Shown: positions 24,884-34,063 of the stretch, one piece after another
Layout: the number at the start of each line of letters is the position of its first letter
Position numbering within the stretch: position 1 is the first letter of the stretch
Source of the DNA: CAWVSB01 sp036960375
GTDB lineage: Bacteria; Pseudomonadota; Gammaproteobacteria; Pseudomonadales; CAWVSB01
Reading direction: 5' to 3'
Assembly: GCA_036960375.1 (NCBI GenBank)
Contig: JBALVY010000008.1
Span: 120,554-184,553 of the forward strand
Length of the DNA: 64,000 nt
Program-made: the position numbers and the translations under genes
Notes under the pieces: generated by a model
The model's database searches: none
The model's input: only the letters and a program-made list of their open reading frames with translations
What the model was told of the DNA's origin: nothing

Positions 24884-25672
24884 ATGAAGTTGAAATGGAT
24901 TTTCGTATCGATACTGTCTTTATATTTCACTATTGCAAGTCTGGTATCTAGCGCCGATACAGTTACTTGCCTTGGACGTATAGAGCCTCTTGGTGGTGTC
25001 ATTTTACTGGCCGGGCCTTCCGGCGTTTCTGGCGCTGCTGCGGTCATCGCTGAATTACGGGTTGAAGAGGGCGATTGGGTCAAGCAGGGACAGATCCTTG
25101 CTGTATTGGACGATCACGCCTTGCGCAAAGCTGAAGTAGCAAGGCAAAAGGAACTGGTGGCCGATGCCAGTGTACGTCTTAAGCGGCTACGGAGTTTATC
25201 GACTACCCAATCAACATCCAAAGCCAAGCTGGACGAAGTGCACTATGAAATGCGCGCACTTCAGGCTGACCAGGCTATATATGAAGCACGCCAGGAAATG
25301 TCTCTTATCCGAGCGCCCAAGCGCGCTCAGGTACTGGAGGTTTATACTCAGCCTGGCGAGAAAGTTGGGGCGATGGGCGTGTTGGAGCTGGGCGAGACAG
25401 ACAAAATGTCTGTGGTTGCCGAAGTTTACGAGACGGATATCAGTCGTATTGTAGTCGGCCAGTCGGCAACGGTCAGCAGCGCTGCCTTTGATGCCCCCGC
25501 AGTCGGCACAGTCAGCTACGTTGGCTATAAAGTAGGTAAGTTGGACGCACTAGACATAGATCCTATCGCCAGGACAGATGCTCGGGTGGTCGAAGTTATC
25601 ATACTGGTGGAAGACTCTGTACCACTGAAACGGCTGACCAACCTGCAGGTGCACGTGGAGATTGCATTGTGA
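24884..25672 (+). CDS. Periplasmic adaptor of a DevBCA-type ABC exporter (HlyD/MFP family)
   Basis: The ATG at 24884 follows a GGAGAG site 7 bases upstream and begins a clear signal peptide (MKLKWIFVSILSLYFTIASLVSSA), giving 262 residues. The mature part has paired lipoyl-like halves (VEEGDWVKQGQILAVLDD and IRAPKRAQVLEVYTQPGEKV) around a coiled-coil hairpin, then a beta-barrel domain (SVVAEVYETDISRIVVGQSATV). This is the DevB class of membrane-fusion proteins, which join an ABC pump to an outer-membrane channel. Its stop overlaps the permease start by 4 bases. Confidence 0.86.
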   Translation: MKLKWIFVSILSLYFTIASLVSSADTVTCLGRIEPLGGVILLAGPSGVSGAAAVIAELRVEEGDWVKQGQILAVLDDHALRKAEVARQKELVADASVRLKRLRSLSTTQSTSKAKLDEVHYEMRALQADQAIYEARQEMSLIRAPKRAQVLEVYTQPGEKVGAMGVLELGETDKMSVVAEVYETDISRIVVGQSATVSSAAFDAPAVGTVSYVGYKVGKLDALDIDPIARTDARVVEVIILVEDSVPLKRLTNLQVHVEIAL

Positions 25673-26829
25673 CAGCCAGGTACATTCCGGTCGGGTGGTA
25701 TCAGCTTAAACATAACAAACTTCGTCTACTGGCAGCAGTGGCTGGCATTATGTTCGCTGTGGTGTTGATGATGGTGCAGCAGGGTTTTCGCGAGGCGATG
25801 TTTCAGAGCAGTCTGCGTTGGCATAATGCGCTGGACTATGATCTTGTCATTCTCAGTCCCAAGACAGACTATCTTCTTGAAGTTCACGACATACCGCGTA
25901 ACCGCGTGCTACAGGCCGTAGGCTTTGACGGCGTCAGTGCGGTAACACCGGTGTATGTGGCCCAGGCCCGTTGGAAAAACCCGGTTGATCCTCGCACTGT
26001 GCAAAAAATATTTGTGGTGGGTTTTAATCCGGTTAACTCTGGCTTTCAGAACATTATCTCTCCACAGCAGCATAGCCAACTACGTTTGCCTGACCACTTA
26101 TTGTTTGATTCAAAGTCTCGGCCTGAATTTGGCCCAGTACCCTCGATATTGGCAGAGCACGGAGATCTGGTCACTGAAATTAACGGCCGGGCGGTGCATG
26201 TGAAAGGCTTGTTTGATGTTGGTAATTCATTTGGTATTAACGGTGCACTGCTTACCAGTGATCTTAATTTTCTGCGTTTGTTTGGCCAACGTTCCGCCTC
26301 ACATGTCTCTATGGGGCTTATCCAGCTTGGCGAGGGTGCGAATTTGGCCGCGGTACAGGAGCGCTTGCGAGAGGGCTTGCCGAAGGACGTTAAAATACTT
26401 TCGGCAGCCGAATTCAAAAAAATGGAAGCCGATTATTGGGCCTTCAGCACACCTATTGGTTACGTCTTTACCTTTGGTGTCATTATGGGTTTTGTGGTGG
26501 GCATCATCATTGTCTATCAGATATTGTATTCCGATGTTCAGGATCATCTGAAGGAATACGCTACCCTAAAAGCAATGGGTTATACCAATGCTTATCTCGG
26601 TCAAGTGGTAATGCAGGAGGCAGTTATTCTAGCGTTTTTGGGCTTTGTGCCGGGCACCATACTTACCATGCAGTTGTTCAGGCAGGCTGGCGCCGCAACC
26701 AACTTGCCCTTGATAATGACATTAGAACTGGCTGTTAGCGTGCTGGGCTTGACGATGCTGATGTGTATCGGCTCCGGCTTGATTGCCATTCGCAAGCTCA
26801 AGTCCGCTCAACCTGCGGAGGTCTTCTAA
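25669..26829 (+). CDS. DevC-type ABC exporter permease (MacB/FtsX fold)
   Basis: The 386-residue protein starts with GTG inside the preceding stop overlap. It has one N-terminal transmembrane helix (about 15-35), a large periplasmic domain (about 40-265), and three C-terminal helices including GYVFTFGVIMGFVVGIIIVYQILYSD and the FtsX coupling loop HLKEYATLKAMGY. This topology is that of type VII (MacB/DevC) transporters, which move substrates in the periplasm by mechanotransmission rather than through the inner membrane. DevC relatives export glycolipids in cyanobacteria; the cargo here is unknown. Confidence 0.87.
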   Translation: MTARYIPVGWYQLKHNKLRLLAAVAGIMFAVVLMMVQQGFREAMFQSSLRWHNALDYDLVILSPKTDYLLEVHDIPRNRVLQAVGFDGVSAVTPVYVAQARWKNPVDPRTVQKIFVVGFNPVNSGFQNIISPQQHSQLRLPDHLLFDSKSRPEFGPVPSILAEHGDLVTEINGRAVHVKGLFDVGNSFGINGALLTSDLNFLRLFGQRSASHVSMGLIQLGEGANLAAVQERLREGLPKDVKILSAAEFKKMEADYWAFSTPIGYVFTFGVIMGFVVGIIIVYQILYSDVQDHLKEYATLKAMGYTNAYLGQVVMQEAVILAFLGFVPGTILTMQLFRQAGAATNLPLIMTLELAVSVLGLTMLMCIGSGLIAIRKLKSAQPAEVF

Positions 26830-27911
26830 TGGCCGAGCCAGTCCCCATAGTACTCGAAAATGTCTCCTATTATTATGGCAAGGGAAGCCTGCGTAAACAG
26901 ATTTTGCATAATATCGGAACCAGTATTCAAGCGGGTGAAATTGTCATTCTTACTGGGCCGTCTGGCTCAGGTAAAACTACGCTATTGACCTTGATAGGTG
27001 CGTTAAGATCAGCCCAGGATGGCTCCGTTAAGGTGCTTGGTAGCGAGCTGCGCGGTGCTAATGAAAAACAATTGGTACAAATTCGCCGGCAAATTGGTTA
27101 TATATTTCAACAACACAACTTGCTGGAATCACTCACCGTTGCTCAAAATATACAGATGGCTCTGGAGCTGACGGGTGAGCCCAGTCGCAAAGGCTGGACT
27201 GGCCGAATTGAAACAGTACTTGATCAAGTGGGTATGCTTGATCATATCCATAAGTTGCCCAGCGAATTATCTGGGGGGCAAAAGCAGCGCATAGGAATTG
27301 CCAGAGCCTTGGTTAGCCACCCAAAGATTATTCTGGCCGACGAGCCGACGGCGTCTCTGGATAAAAAATCGGGTCGCGATGTAGTGGAGATTATTCAGCG
27401 CCTGGCCAAGGAAGAGGGCGCCGCAGTGATTCTTGTCACTCATGACAATCGAATTTTGGATGTGGCCGATAGAATCCTGCATCTGGAGGATGGCCGTGTT
27501 AAAAGTCTGGCCGACGCGGTGGGTGATAATACCAGCCGTATGCTCAATATCCTGGCCAGACACGAACCCAATTCGTCATCCTATCTCGCGGCATTTGCGC
27601 TGGCCTTAACTCGAGTAGCCTCGGCAGACCAGGTGGTTACCGAAAACGAGACTCAGGCCATTCGCAATATACTCACTGAAATGTCAGATTTATCTAGCGG
27701 TGAGGTCGATCTGGTAATGGAGCTGTCCCATTCTTTAGTGGGAGCCCATAGGGGGCATGTGCATGGTAGCGAAATGCGAGACAGGACATCGGCACGGCAC
27801 CGCAATTTTGTTAAAGCTTTACACGCAGTGGCCGCAGCCGACGGAGAAGTTAGCGAAGCCGAAGAGACCGAGATCCAAGGTATACTTTCCGAGTTGGGCA
27901 TACACGAATAA
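26829..27911 (+). CDS. DevA-type ABC ATPase with C-terminal TerB-like domain
   Basis: The start at 26829 shares one base with the permease stop and gives 360 residues. Residues 1-235 are an ABC ATPase with Walker A GPSGSGKTT, Q-loop FQQHNLLE, signature LSGGQKQR and Walker B IILADEPTASLD. After about 245, a helical extension has two related acidic motifs, VASADQVVTENETQAIRNIL and VAAADGEVSEAEETEIQGIL, as in TerB/TerB-like metal-associated domains. Standard DevA/MacB ATPases end near 230-250, so the extension is unusual and may add regulation. Confidence 0.87.
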   Translation: MAEPVPIVLENVSYYYGKGSLRKQILHNIGTSIQAGEIVILTGPSGSGKTTLLTLIGALRSAQDGSVKVLGSELRGANEKQLVQIRRQIGYIFQQHNLLESLTVAQNIQMALELTGEPSRKGWTGRIETVLDQVGMLDHIHKLPSELSGGQKQRIGIARALVSHPKIILADEPTASLDKKSGRDVVEIIQRLAKEEGAAVILVTHDNRILDVADRILHLEDGRVKSLADAVGDNTSRMLNILARHEPNSSSYLAAFALALTRVASADQVVTENETQAIRNILTEMSDLSSGEVDLVMELSHSLVGAHRGHVHGSEMRDRTSARHRNFVKALHAVAAADGEVSEAEETEIQGILSELGIHE

Positions 27912-28064
27912 CTTAAATGTAGCTGCAGCCAAGATACATCCTCGTGAATAACTATCAAACCTCATCTCGTAAGGTATACTTGCTTCCCAATGCCGCCAAG
28001 GTTGCTGAACAATCTTTTCTTTGACCGGCGACGCACGAAAACAAAATAAGAACAGGAGCAGTCT

Positions 28065-29414
28065 ATGGCCGCAGCCAGGGGTGAGTTTAGTAGTCGTTTG
28101 GGTTTTGTTATGGCGGCTGCAGGCAGTGCAGTAGGGCTTGGCAATATCTGGGGTTTTCCTACCCAGGCGGCCAGCAATGGCGGCGCAGCGTTTTTATTGG
28201 TGTATGTCGTGTTGACATTTTGTTTGGCCTATCCGGCTCTTATGGCTGAGTTGATTATCGGTCGCCACGCTCACGGCAATGCAGTTAAAGCCTTGCGTCA
28301 TATTTCAAGCGGGCCGATCTCCTTGCGAGCAGGTACTATCACCGGTTTGGCCGGGGTTGTCGTTGCCAGTTTTATACTCAGTTTTTATGCCATTGTTGCG
28401 GGCTGGATGATTGCTTATTTCTTTCAGGCGATTGCAGAATTGATTGGGGCGCAGGCTCTGGGTGATTGGCTGATAAGCTTTAGCTTGTCGCGTAATCTCC
28501 TGTTTATGTTTCTTTTTATGTTACTCACAGTGGGTATTATTTCACGCGGGGTAGAGGGCGGCATAGAGCGTTGGTCTAATCGTTTAATGCCTATGTTGCT
28601 CACCTTACTGATTCTTTTGGTGGTTTACGTCATAACACTCGATGGAGCCGCTGAAGGTTTGCGGGTGTATTTGTTTCCCGATTTTAGTCAGGTCAATTCT
28701 GATCTTATCGTCAGTGCACTGGGGTCGGCGTTTTTCTCCATGTCATTGGGTGTGGGCACCATGTTGATCTATGGTTCATATATCAGTGATAAAGAGAATT
28801 TACCCCGCCTGGGTGGCATGGTGGCTCTGGTAGACATTTCTATTGCCATAATGGCAGGCTTTTTGGTGCTACCGGCAATGTATGTTGCCCAGCATAATGG
28901 AGTGGAGATTTTTACTGCCTCTGGCGACCTGATATCGGAGGATACGCTGATATTTACTGTGTTGCCGGCCTTGTTTGACACAATGGGCATCGCCGGGGTT
29001 GTGGTAGCCATTACTTTCTTTCTACTGATGGCTATTGCTGCGCTGACCTCATCGATTTCTATGTTGGAGGTGCCCGTCGCCTATGCAATTGAAAACCACG
29101 GCCTTAACAGACCCAGGGCAACGAAAACCATCGGCTGTATTATCGCTGCGGTGAGCACTATAATTCTGTTTAACTTCGAGACACTTTTCGGTCTGGTTAT
29201 CGTGGTCACAACCCGCTATAGCCAACCGCTATTGGGTTTCATGTTTTGTATTTTTGCGGGTTGGATCTGGAGTAGGGATGCTTTGCTAGCTGAGCTTCGA
29301 AAGGGCAATCCTGATGCAGAAAATGGCTTGTTTTGGAAAATATGGCCCACATACGTGCGCTTTGTCTGCCCAGCAATAATTCTGCTGATATTTGTTCGCA
29401 CATTGACAGATTAG
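28065..29414 (+). CDS. Sodium-dependent transporter of the NSS (SNF) family
   Basis: The 449-residue membrane protein has the NSS hallmark at the N-terminus, RLGFVMAAAGSAVGLGNIWGFP followed by NGGAAFLLVY, and about 11-12 hydrophobic helices. Bacterial relatives (LeuT, MhsT, TnaT types) couple Na+ entry to amino acid uptake through an unwound TM1. It lies 150 bases after the ABC ATPase with its own ribosome site (AACAGGAGCAG), so it may be separately expressed. The substrate is probably an amino acid or related amine. Confidence 0.93.
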   Translation: MAAARGEFSSRLGFVMAAAGSAVGLGNIWGFPTQAASNGGAAFLLVYVVLTFCLAYPALMAELIIGRHAHGNAVKALRHISSGPISLRAGTITGLAGVVVASFILSFYAIVAGWMIAYFFQAIAELIGAQALGDWLISFSLSRNLLFMFLFMLLTVGIISRGVEGGIERWSNRLMPMLLTLLILLVVYVITLDGAAEGLRVYLFPDFSQVNSDLIVSALGSAFFSMSLGVGTMLIYGSYISDKENLPRLGGMVALVDISIAIMAGFLVLPAMYVAQHNGVEIFTASGDLISEDTLIFTVLPALFDTMGIAGVVVAITFFLLMAIAALTSSISMLEVPVAYAIENHGLNRPRATKTIGCIIAAVSTIILFNFETLFGLVIVVTTRYSQPLLGFMFCIFAGWIWSRDALLAELRKGNPDAENGLFWKIWPTYVRFVCPAIILLIFVRTLTD

Positions 29415-29571
29415 TTTGGCGGGAGGAAAGGATAAATGCGTAAGTAGCGCGTCCATGCGCTGTCAAATCTGTCCTTATAGCGGAATTAATGCCTAATCCA
29501 TTAAGCTATTAACGCCAATGTGCGAGAGAGGGTACGCACTGTTCCAATCTACTGTATTTTGTGTGGACGTT

Positions 29572-29595
29572 AACTACCCAAATGGGTAGTTTTTT
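29572..29595 (+). terminator. Possible terminator or operator downstream of NSS gene
   Basis: An 8-bp stem AACTACCC/GGGTAGTT with a 4-base loop is followed on the plus strand by a T run. It lies 157 bases after the NSS stop codon and about 90 bases from the convergent TetR gene end. The symmetric ACCCAAATGGGT core also permits a protein-binding role. Confidence 0.6.
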
Positions 29596-29683
29596 GTATT
29601 CTGACATAAATAATGTCAATAATTCTTAGTTTTGAGGGTGTTTCCGGCCAATCGTTGCGAGTCTGGATGTTTCTCGCGAGATA

Positions 29684-30310
29684 TCATCGCGATATCAGTG
29701 TTAAGGTCATTGCCTTTAGGTCTCCAGTCGTCCTTTTGGCTCGAATACCATTTTGTTCCACAATGACTAAGCTCAATGAGTGCACAACTTCAAGGTAGGC
29801 GCGCGATATCCTGCTGAGCTCGGATTTACTCTGCTGGATCCCCAATTGGCTAAACATTTTACTCAGCTGCGATATCATAAGTTCGTCGTGTTTATCGTCC
29901 AGTTCCCTTAGTTCTGGCACCGCCCACATGGCCTGAACCAGCGACAGCATGCCTTTTTGCTGACGATATACGCTGAGTAGCCGTTCAACTGAATAGTCAT
30001 TAAATTCGGCTACATTGCGGACCTGCGGCAAGTTAGTCCACATATCCTCAAGTGCTTTGGATACCGAATCCAGCCAGCTTTCCGCCAGCGCATAGAGAAT
30101 CGCAATTTTGTTGGGAAAATAGTGATAAAGCGTACCGACAGAAATATTCAGGCGTTTAGCAATAAGAATTGTGGTCAAATCATCAAAGCCAACCTCAGCC
30201 AGTAAGGCAGCGGTTGTTTGTAGAATTTGGTCACGACGTAGCAAAGCCCGTGCTTGAGTTGGACTGCGTCTGGCCCGTGTTTCCTGTAGTGGCTTCCGTT
30301 GGGGCGCCAT
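29684..30310 (-). CDS. TetR family regulator (putrescine locus)
   Basis: The 208-residue protein has a basic N-terminus and a TetR helix-turn-helix at about 25-75 (RRDQILQTTAALLAEVGF, TTILIAKRLNISVGTLYHYFPNK). It starts 4 bases after the stop of the PuuB-like oxidase gene and is cotranscribed with it, so autoregulation of the putrescine operon is likely. The direct repeats at 31613-31655 in the divergent promoter region are candidate operators. The ligand may be putrescine or a glutamylated intermediate, which is inference. Confidence 0.88.
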   Translation of the reverse strand: MAPQRKPLQETRARRSPTQARALLRRDQILQTTAALLAEVGFDDLTTILIAKRLNISVGTLYHYFPNKIAILYALAESWLDSVSKALEDMWTNLPQVRNVAEFNDYSVERLLSVYRQQKGMLSLVQAMWAVPELRELDDKHDELMISQLSKMFSQLGIQQSKSELSRISRAYLEVVHSLSLVIVEQNGIRAKRTTGDLKAMTLTLISR

Positions 30311-30314
30311 CTGC

Positions 30315-31589
30315 TTAGAGCCTATCCCTGATGGAGTAATACATCATGCCCGCAACGAGGCCGGGCCAACGTAGCAGAGTACCGCCAGGGAATGTAGGTG
30401 TTGGTACAGAGGCAAACACATCAAATTTCTCCGCATCACCACTAATCGCCTCGGCCATGGCTTTGCCCGCGAAAGTCGCTGTTGGTACACCATGCCCGCT
30501 AAAGCCGTGTGCGACGTAAGTATTGCCGTCAATACGGTCAAAATGCGGCATACGATTCATGGTAATGGCCAGCGTTCCGCCCCATCCGTAGTCTATTGCG
30601 GTATCAGATAACTGGGGGTAAATCTTGAGCATGCACTTTTGGACAAAAGATTTAATGTCTTTTGGGAATTTAGAGCTGTAATTTTCACCACCGCCAAATA
30701 ACAGGCGGTTATCGGCGGATAGCTTCCAGTAATTAATAACAAAGAGTGAATCAGATACGGAAAAGTCATCACGTATGAGGTTTCGCGCCATTTCCTCGCC
30801 AAGTGGAGCAGTTGCCAGCATAAAGTTATTGATGGGCATGATTTTACCGGCGACTTTTTTATCCAGTTTGTCCAGATAACCGTTACAGGCAAGTACTACA
30901 TAGTCTGCAGTGATCTGGCCTTGAGGCGTATCGACTATCGATGGCGCCGTATGTGTATAGTCCTTAACCCGGGTGTTTTCATATATTTTTACACCTGCTT
31001 CCAGTGCTGCTTTTGCAAGCCCTAATGCATAATTCAATGGATGAAGATGTTGGCAGCCGGTATCGATCATGCCGCCATGGAATGAATCACTGCCGACCAA
31101 TTCCGCCGATTGTTGTTTGTCTACATAACTAACTTTATCGTAGTGATAAACGTCTCTCAGATGATCAACTTCTTCCTGTAAATCGGTGCAATCACGGGGT
31201 TTTGAGGCCATATGAATATTGCCCGGTTTGAGATCACAGTCGATATCATATCGTTCAATCAGTGAGGTCACTGTGTCTACTGCATCCAGGCCGTACTGCC
31301 AAAGTGTTTGCGCGGTGTCTTTGCCGACCATTTTTTCAAGCTCGTGTTGACCCGCGCGCTGGCCGGTGCCGACATGGCCGCCGTTACGCCCGGATGCCCC
31401 CCATCCCACTCGCTCAGCTTCCAGTACCACAACGCTAAAACCTTTTTCAGCGAGATGTATAGCTGTAGATAGCCCGGTATAGCCGGCGCCAATGACGCAA
31501 ACATCGGCTGTTAAATTGCCGGAAAGTACTGGAAAACCGCCTAGTTCATTGGCTGTCGCGGTGTAGTAGCTGTCTGGATAGTTAGTCAT
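30315..31589 (-). CDS. puuB: FAD-dependent gamma-glutamylputrescine oxidase-like protein
   Basis: The 424-residue DAO-family flavoprotein has VCVIGAGYTGLSTAIHLAEKG near residue 30, ERVGWGASGRNGGHVGTGQR for FAD binding, and the C-terminal GFSGHGVPTATFAGK. This matches PuuB-type enzymes, which oxidise gamma-glutamylputrescine to the gamma-glutamyl aldehyde with release of ammonia and H2O2. It is divergent from a PuuA-like ligase gene, supporting the pathway. A related N-methyl amino-acid oxidase is the main alternative. Confidence 0.8.
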   Translation of the reverse strand: MTNYPDSYYTATANELGGFPVLSGNLTADVCVIGAGYTGLSTAIHLAEKGFSVVVLEAERVGWGASGRNGGHVGTGQRAGQHELEKMVGKDTAQTLWQYGLDAVDTVTSLIERYDIDCDLKPGNIHMASKPRDCTDLQEEVDHLRDVYHYDKVSYVDKQQSAELVGSDSFHGGMIDTGCQHLHPLNYALGLAKAALEAGVKIYENTRVKDYTHTAPSIVDTPQGQITADYVVLACNGYLDKLDKKVAGKIMPINNFMLATAPLGEEMARNLIRDDFSVSDSLFVINYWKLSADNRLLFGGGENYSSKFPKDIKSFVQKCMLKIYPQLSDTAIDYGWGGTLAITMNRMPHFDRIDGNTYVAHGFSGHGVPTATFAGKAMAEAISGDAEKFDVFASVPTPTFPGGTLLRWPGLVAGMMYYSIRDRL

Positions 31590-31612
31590 TTCAGTGCTCT
31601 TTTTTACAATAA

Positions 31613-31655
31613 TTGAATAATAATTCGATTTAATAGTTGAATAATAATTCGATTT
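31613..31655. repeat. Two 19-bp direct repeats in the puuB-puuA promoter region
   Basis: TTGAATAATAATTCGATTT occurs identically at 31613-31631 and 31637-31655, a 24-base period. Each copy contains the dyad GAAT-AATA-ATTC. The repeats lie 24 bases upstream of the puuB-like start and 62 bases upstream of the puuA-like start, so they could serve both promoters. They are candidate sites for the locus TetR or a sigma-factor/nitrogen regulator. Confidence 0.75.
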
Positions 31656-31716
31656 TAGGAATAATCAAGTCTTATCGCAATATTTTTCATACAACTAGAT
31701 CAAAAACAGGTGAGTT

Positions 31717-33054
31717 ATGCAGGACGTCGATATAAGTAATTGGCTAAAAGAACGCGGTATCAAAGAGGTGGAATGCCTGGTGCCCGATATGACTGGCAAT
31801 GCCAGGGGCAAGTTCATCCCCGCTGGCAAGTTCATTAAAGAAGAGAGTCGATTACCCGAAGCAATTCTTGCCCAGACAGTCACCGGCGAATACAGCGATG
31901 AGGATTTTGATTTCATCAGCCCAATTGATGGGGATATGTTACTTGTTCCCGATGCCGCTACGATTCGTGTTGTTCCCTGGGCCACAGAGCCAACAGCACA
32001 AATAATCCATGATTGTTTTCAGCCAGATGGATCGCCACACCCGTTTTCTACCAGGAATGTATTAAAAAAGGTATTAGCAGGCTTTACGGATAAAGACTGG
32101 TTTCCCGTCGTTGCACCAGAGATGGAGTTTTATCTGGTGGCAAAAAATATTAACCCCGATATGGAGCTAGAGGCTCCCATTGGCAGGTCTGGTCGGCGGG
32201 AGTCAGCTCGACAGTCTTATGGTATTGATGCGGCTAATGAATTCGAGAACGTGATAGATGAAATGTATAATTTCTGTGAAAAGCAGGAATTGGATGTAGA
32301 TACACTCATTCACGAATCAGGCGCTGCTCAAATGGAGATCAATTTTCTTCATGGTAATGCGCTGAATTTGGCTGATCAGGTATTCGTTTTTAAGCGTACC
32401 TTACGTGAGAGCGCGCTCCGTCAAGGCATCTATGCGACGTTTATGGCCAGGCCTCATGAAAAGGAGCCGGGCAGTTCAATGCATATACACCAGAGTATTC
32501 TTGATGCAGAAGGCAATAATATATTTGTGGATGAGAACGGCGAGGAAACAGACCTTTTTCGTTGGTACATAGGTGGACTGCAGAAGTACATTCCCTATGT
32601 CATCAGTTTATTTGCGCCTAATGTGAATTCTTACCGTCGATTTACCAAGGCAGACGATGCGCCTATCAATCTGGAGTGGGGTTATGATAACCGCACTGCG
32701 GGAATTCGTGTGCCACATAGCAGCGCAAAAAACAGGCGCGTTGAAAATCGATTTGCAGGTGCAGACGCGAACCCTTATCTAGCCATGGCGGCCAGCCTTG
32801 GATGCGGTCTCTTAGGTATTATGAACAAAATTGAGCCTACCGCTGCACACGGTGGAGATGCCGGTGGGGAAGAAATCGTGATCAGTCGCAACCTGGAGAG
32901 CGCACTGCAACTGCTTGATGAGTTACCTGAAGTTGAAGCAATGTTCGGTGCGCATTTTATTGAAGGTTATAAGGCAGTGAAGAGCGCTGAGTTTGAAGAG
33001 TTCAATAAAGTGGTCAGTGCCTGGGAGAGAGAGTTCTTACTCCTGAATGTATAG
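31717..33054 (+). CDS. puuA: Glutamine synthetase family gamma-glutamylputrescine ligase-like
   Basis: The 445-residue protein is a type I glutamine-synthetase fold with a short beta-Grasp domain (ERGIKEVECLVPDMTGNARGK) and a catalytic domain containing APEMEFYLV, GAAQMEINF, PGSSMHIHQS and NRRVENRFAGADANPYLA. PuuA-type ligases join glutamate to putrescine with ATP. Context with the divergent oxidase supports this over canonical GlnA, which is longer in its C-terminus and has an adenylylation loop. PuuC and PuuD are not in the window. Confidence 0.84.
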   Translation: MQDVDISNWLKERGIKEVECLVPDMTGNARGKFIPAGKFIKEESRLPEAILAQTVTGEYSDEDFDFISPIDGDMLLVPDAATIRVVPWATEPTAQIIHDCFQPDGSPHPFSTRNVLKKVLAGFTDKDWFPVVAPEMEFYLVAKNINPDMELEAPIGRSGRRESARQSYGIDAANEFENVIDEMYNFCEKQELDVDTLIHESGAAQMEINFLHGNALNLADQVFVFKRTLRESALRQGIYATFMARPHEKEPGSSMHIHQSILDAEGNNIFVDENGEETDLFRWYIGGLQKYIPYVISLFAPNVNSYRRFTKADDAPINLEWGYDNRTAGIRVPHSSAKNRRVENRFAGADANPYLAMAASLGCGLLGIMNKIEPTAAHGGDAGGEEIVISRNLESALQLLDELPEVEAMFGAHFIEGYKAVKSAEFEEFNKVVSAWEREFLLLNV

Positions 33055-33082
33055 AGATTATCTGTAGGGCTAAATATGCCGT

Positions 33083-33958
33083 TTATCTGCTGCTTTGTTC
33101 AGTTAGCCACGTCATAAACGCTTGGTTGGCCTTTGACAGGGTGCGACCTTTGCGTTTGGCAATGGCCATTTTGAACTTTACTGCGGGCAACAAGGGAACG
33201 CCGACAATACCCGGCTCCTGTTCTGGCATCATGCTCAAAGCCACCGTAATACCGACACCCTGTTTAACCATACGGGATATGAGCGGTAGGAAATTGGTTT
33301 CAAGACGAATGTCAGGTTTTATATGAATTGCTTCACATGCCTGCTCCAGTGCCTCTCGTACGTAGTAGTCGCGCTCGTAAAGAGCCATAGGCGCGTTGTC
33401 CAGCTCTGCTATATCAATTTTGCTTCGTCCTGCCCAAGCGTGTGTTTCACTGACGCAGACAACCATTTCTTCTTCTATCAGCGGTGTCACCTCAAGTAGA
33501 GGGTTGAGTTTATCCACAGTGATAACACCTAGCTCAACGCTGTCATCGAGAATTTTTTGTTCGATTAGCCGGGTGCCGGTTTGAGTGACTGCTGCAGATA
33601 TGCCGGGATAATTGATCAGGAAGGGCGCTAGCAAGTCCGGCAAATAGTAGGTAGCCAACATAGAAGGGCAGGCGATGCTGAGTTCACCGCGAGATAAGCC
33701 GCTTAATTCCGACATGTGTTGATATAGCTCTCTTGTTTCTGCCAGTATATTTCTGGCGCGCAGCAATGCTTGTTCGCCTTCAGCTGTTAATACGATACGA
33801 CGACCTTCACGATTCAATAGCTGCAGACCAAACTCCTCCTCCAGTTTACGCACGGCAATGCTCACAGCCGGCTGCGCCATGTAGAGTTCTTCTGCTGCAC
33901 GGCTGAAACTCTGCAGCCGAGCAACGACTTCAAAAATCTGTAACTTTCTAATATCCAT
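33083..33958 (-). CDS. LysR family regulator, probable glutarate-locus activator
   Basis: The 291-residue protein has a LysR winged helix at about 1-60 (IFEVVARLQSFSRAAEELYMAQPAVSIAVRKLEEEFG) and a periplasmic-binding-like effector domain from about 90. It is divergent from the glutaryl-CoA dehydrogenase and CoA-transferase genes, the arrangement of GcdR-type activators in pseudomonads. The 105-base AT-rich spacer holds repeated ATTAGAACAA motifs. The ligand may be glutarate or glutaryl-CoA. Confidence 0.85.
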   Translation of the reverse strand: MDIRKLQIFEVVARLQSFSRAAEELYMAQPAVSIAVRKLEEEFGLQLLNREGRRIVLTAEGEQALLRARNILAETRELYQHMSELSGLSRGELSIACPSMLATYYLPDLLAPFLINYPGISAAVTQTGTRLIEQKILDDSVELGVITVDKLNPLLEVTPLIEEEMVVCVSETHAWAGRSKIDIAELDNAPMALYERDYYVREALEQACEAIHIKPDIRLETNFLPLISRMVKQGVGITVALSMMPEQEPGIVGVPLLPAVKFKMAIAKRKGRTLSKANQAFMTWLTEQSSR

Positions 33959-33969
33959 ATATTTAATAT

Positions 33970-34050
33970 ATTAGAACAATAAAAAACATATATTATATAT
34001 ATTAAAGGAGATTTGCTAGAGTGCATCCTGATATCTATTTATTAGAACAA
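33970..34050. promoter_or_regulatory. LysR-gcdH intergenic region with repeated ATTAGAACAA
   Basis: ATTAGAACAA occurs at 33970-33979 and 34041-34050, flanking a strongly AT-rich tract of TATATA. The spacing of 71 bases is close to seven helical turns. The repeats are candidate contact sites for the divergent LysR protein, one near its own start and one near the gcdH ribosome site. Confidence 0.45.
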
Positions 34051-34063
34051 GAGGCAGTTTGAT

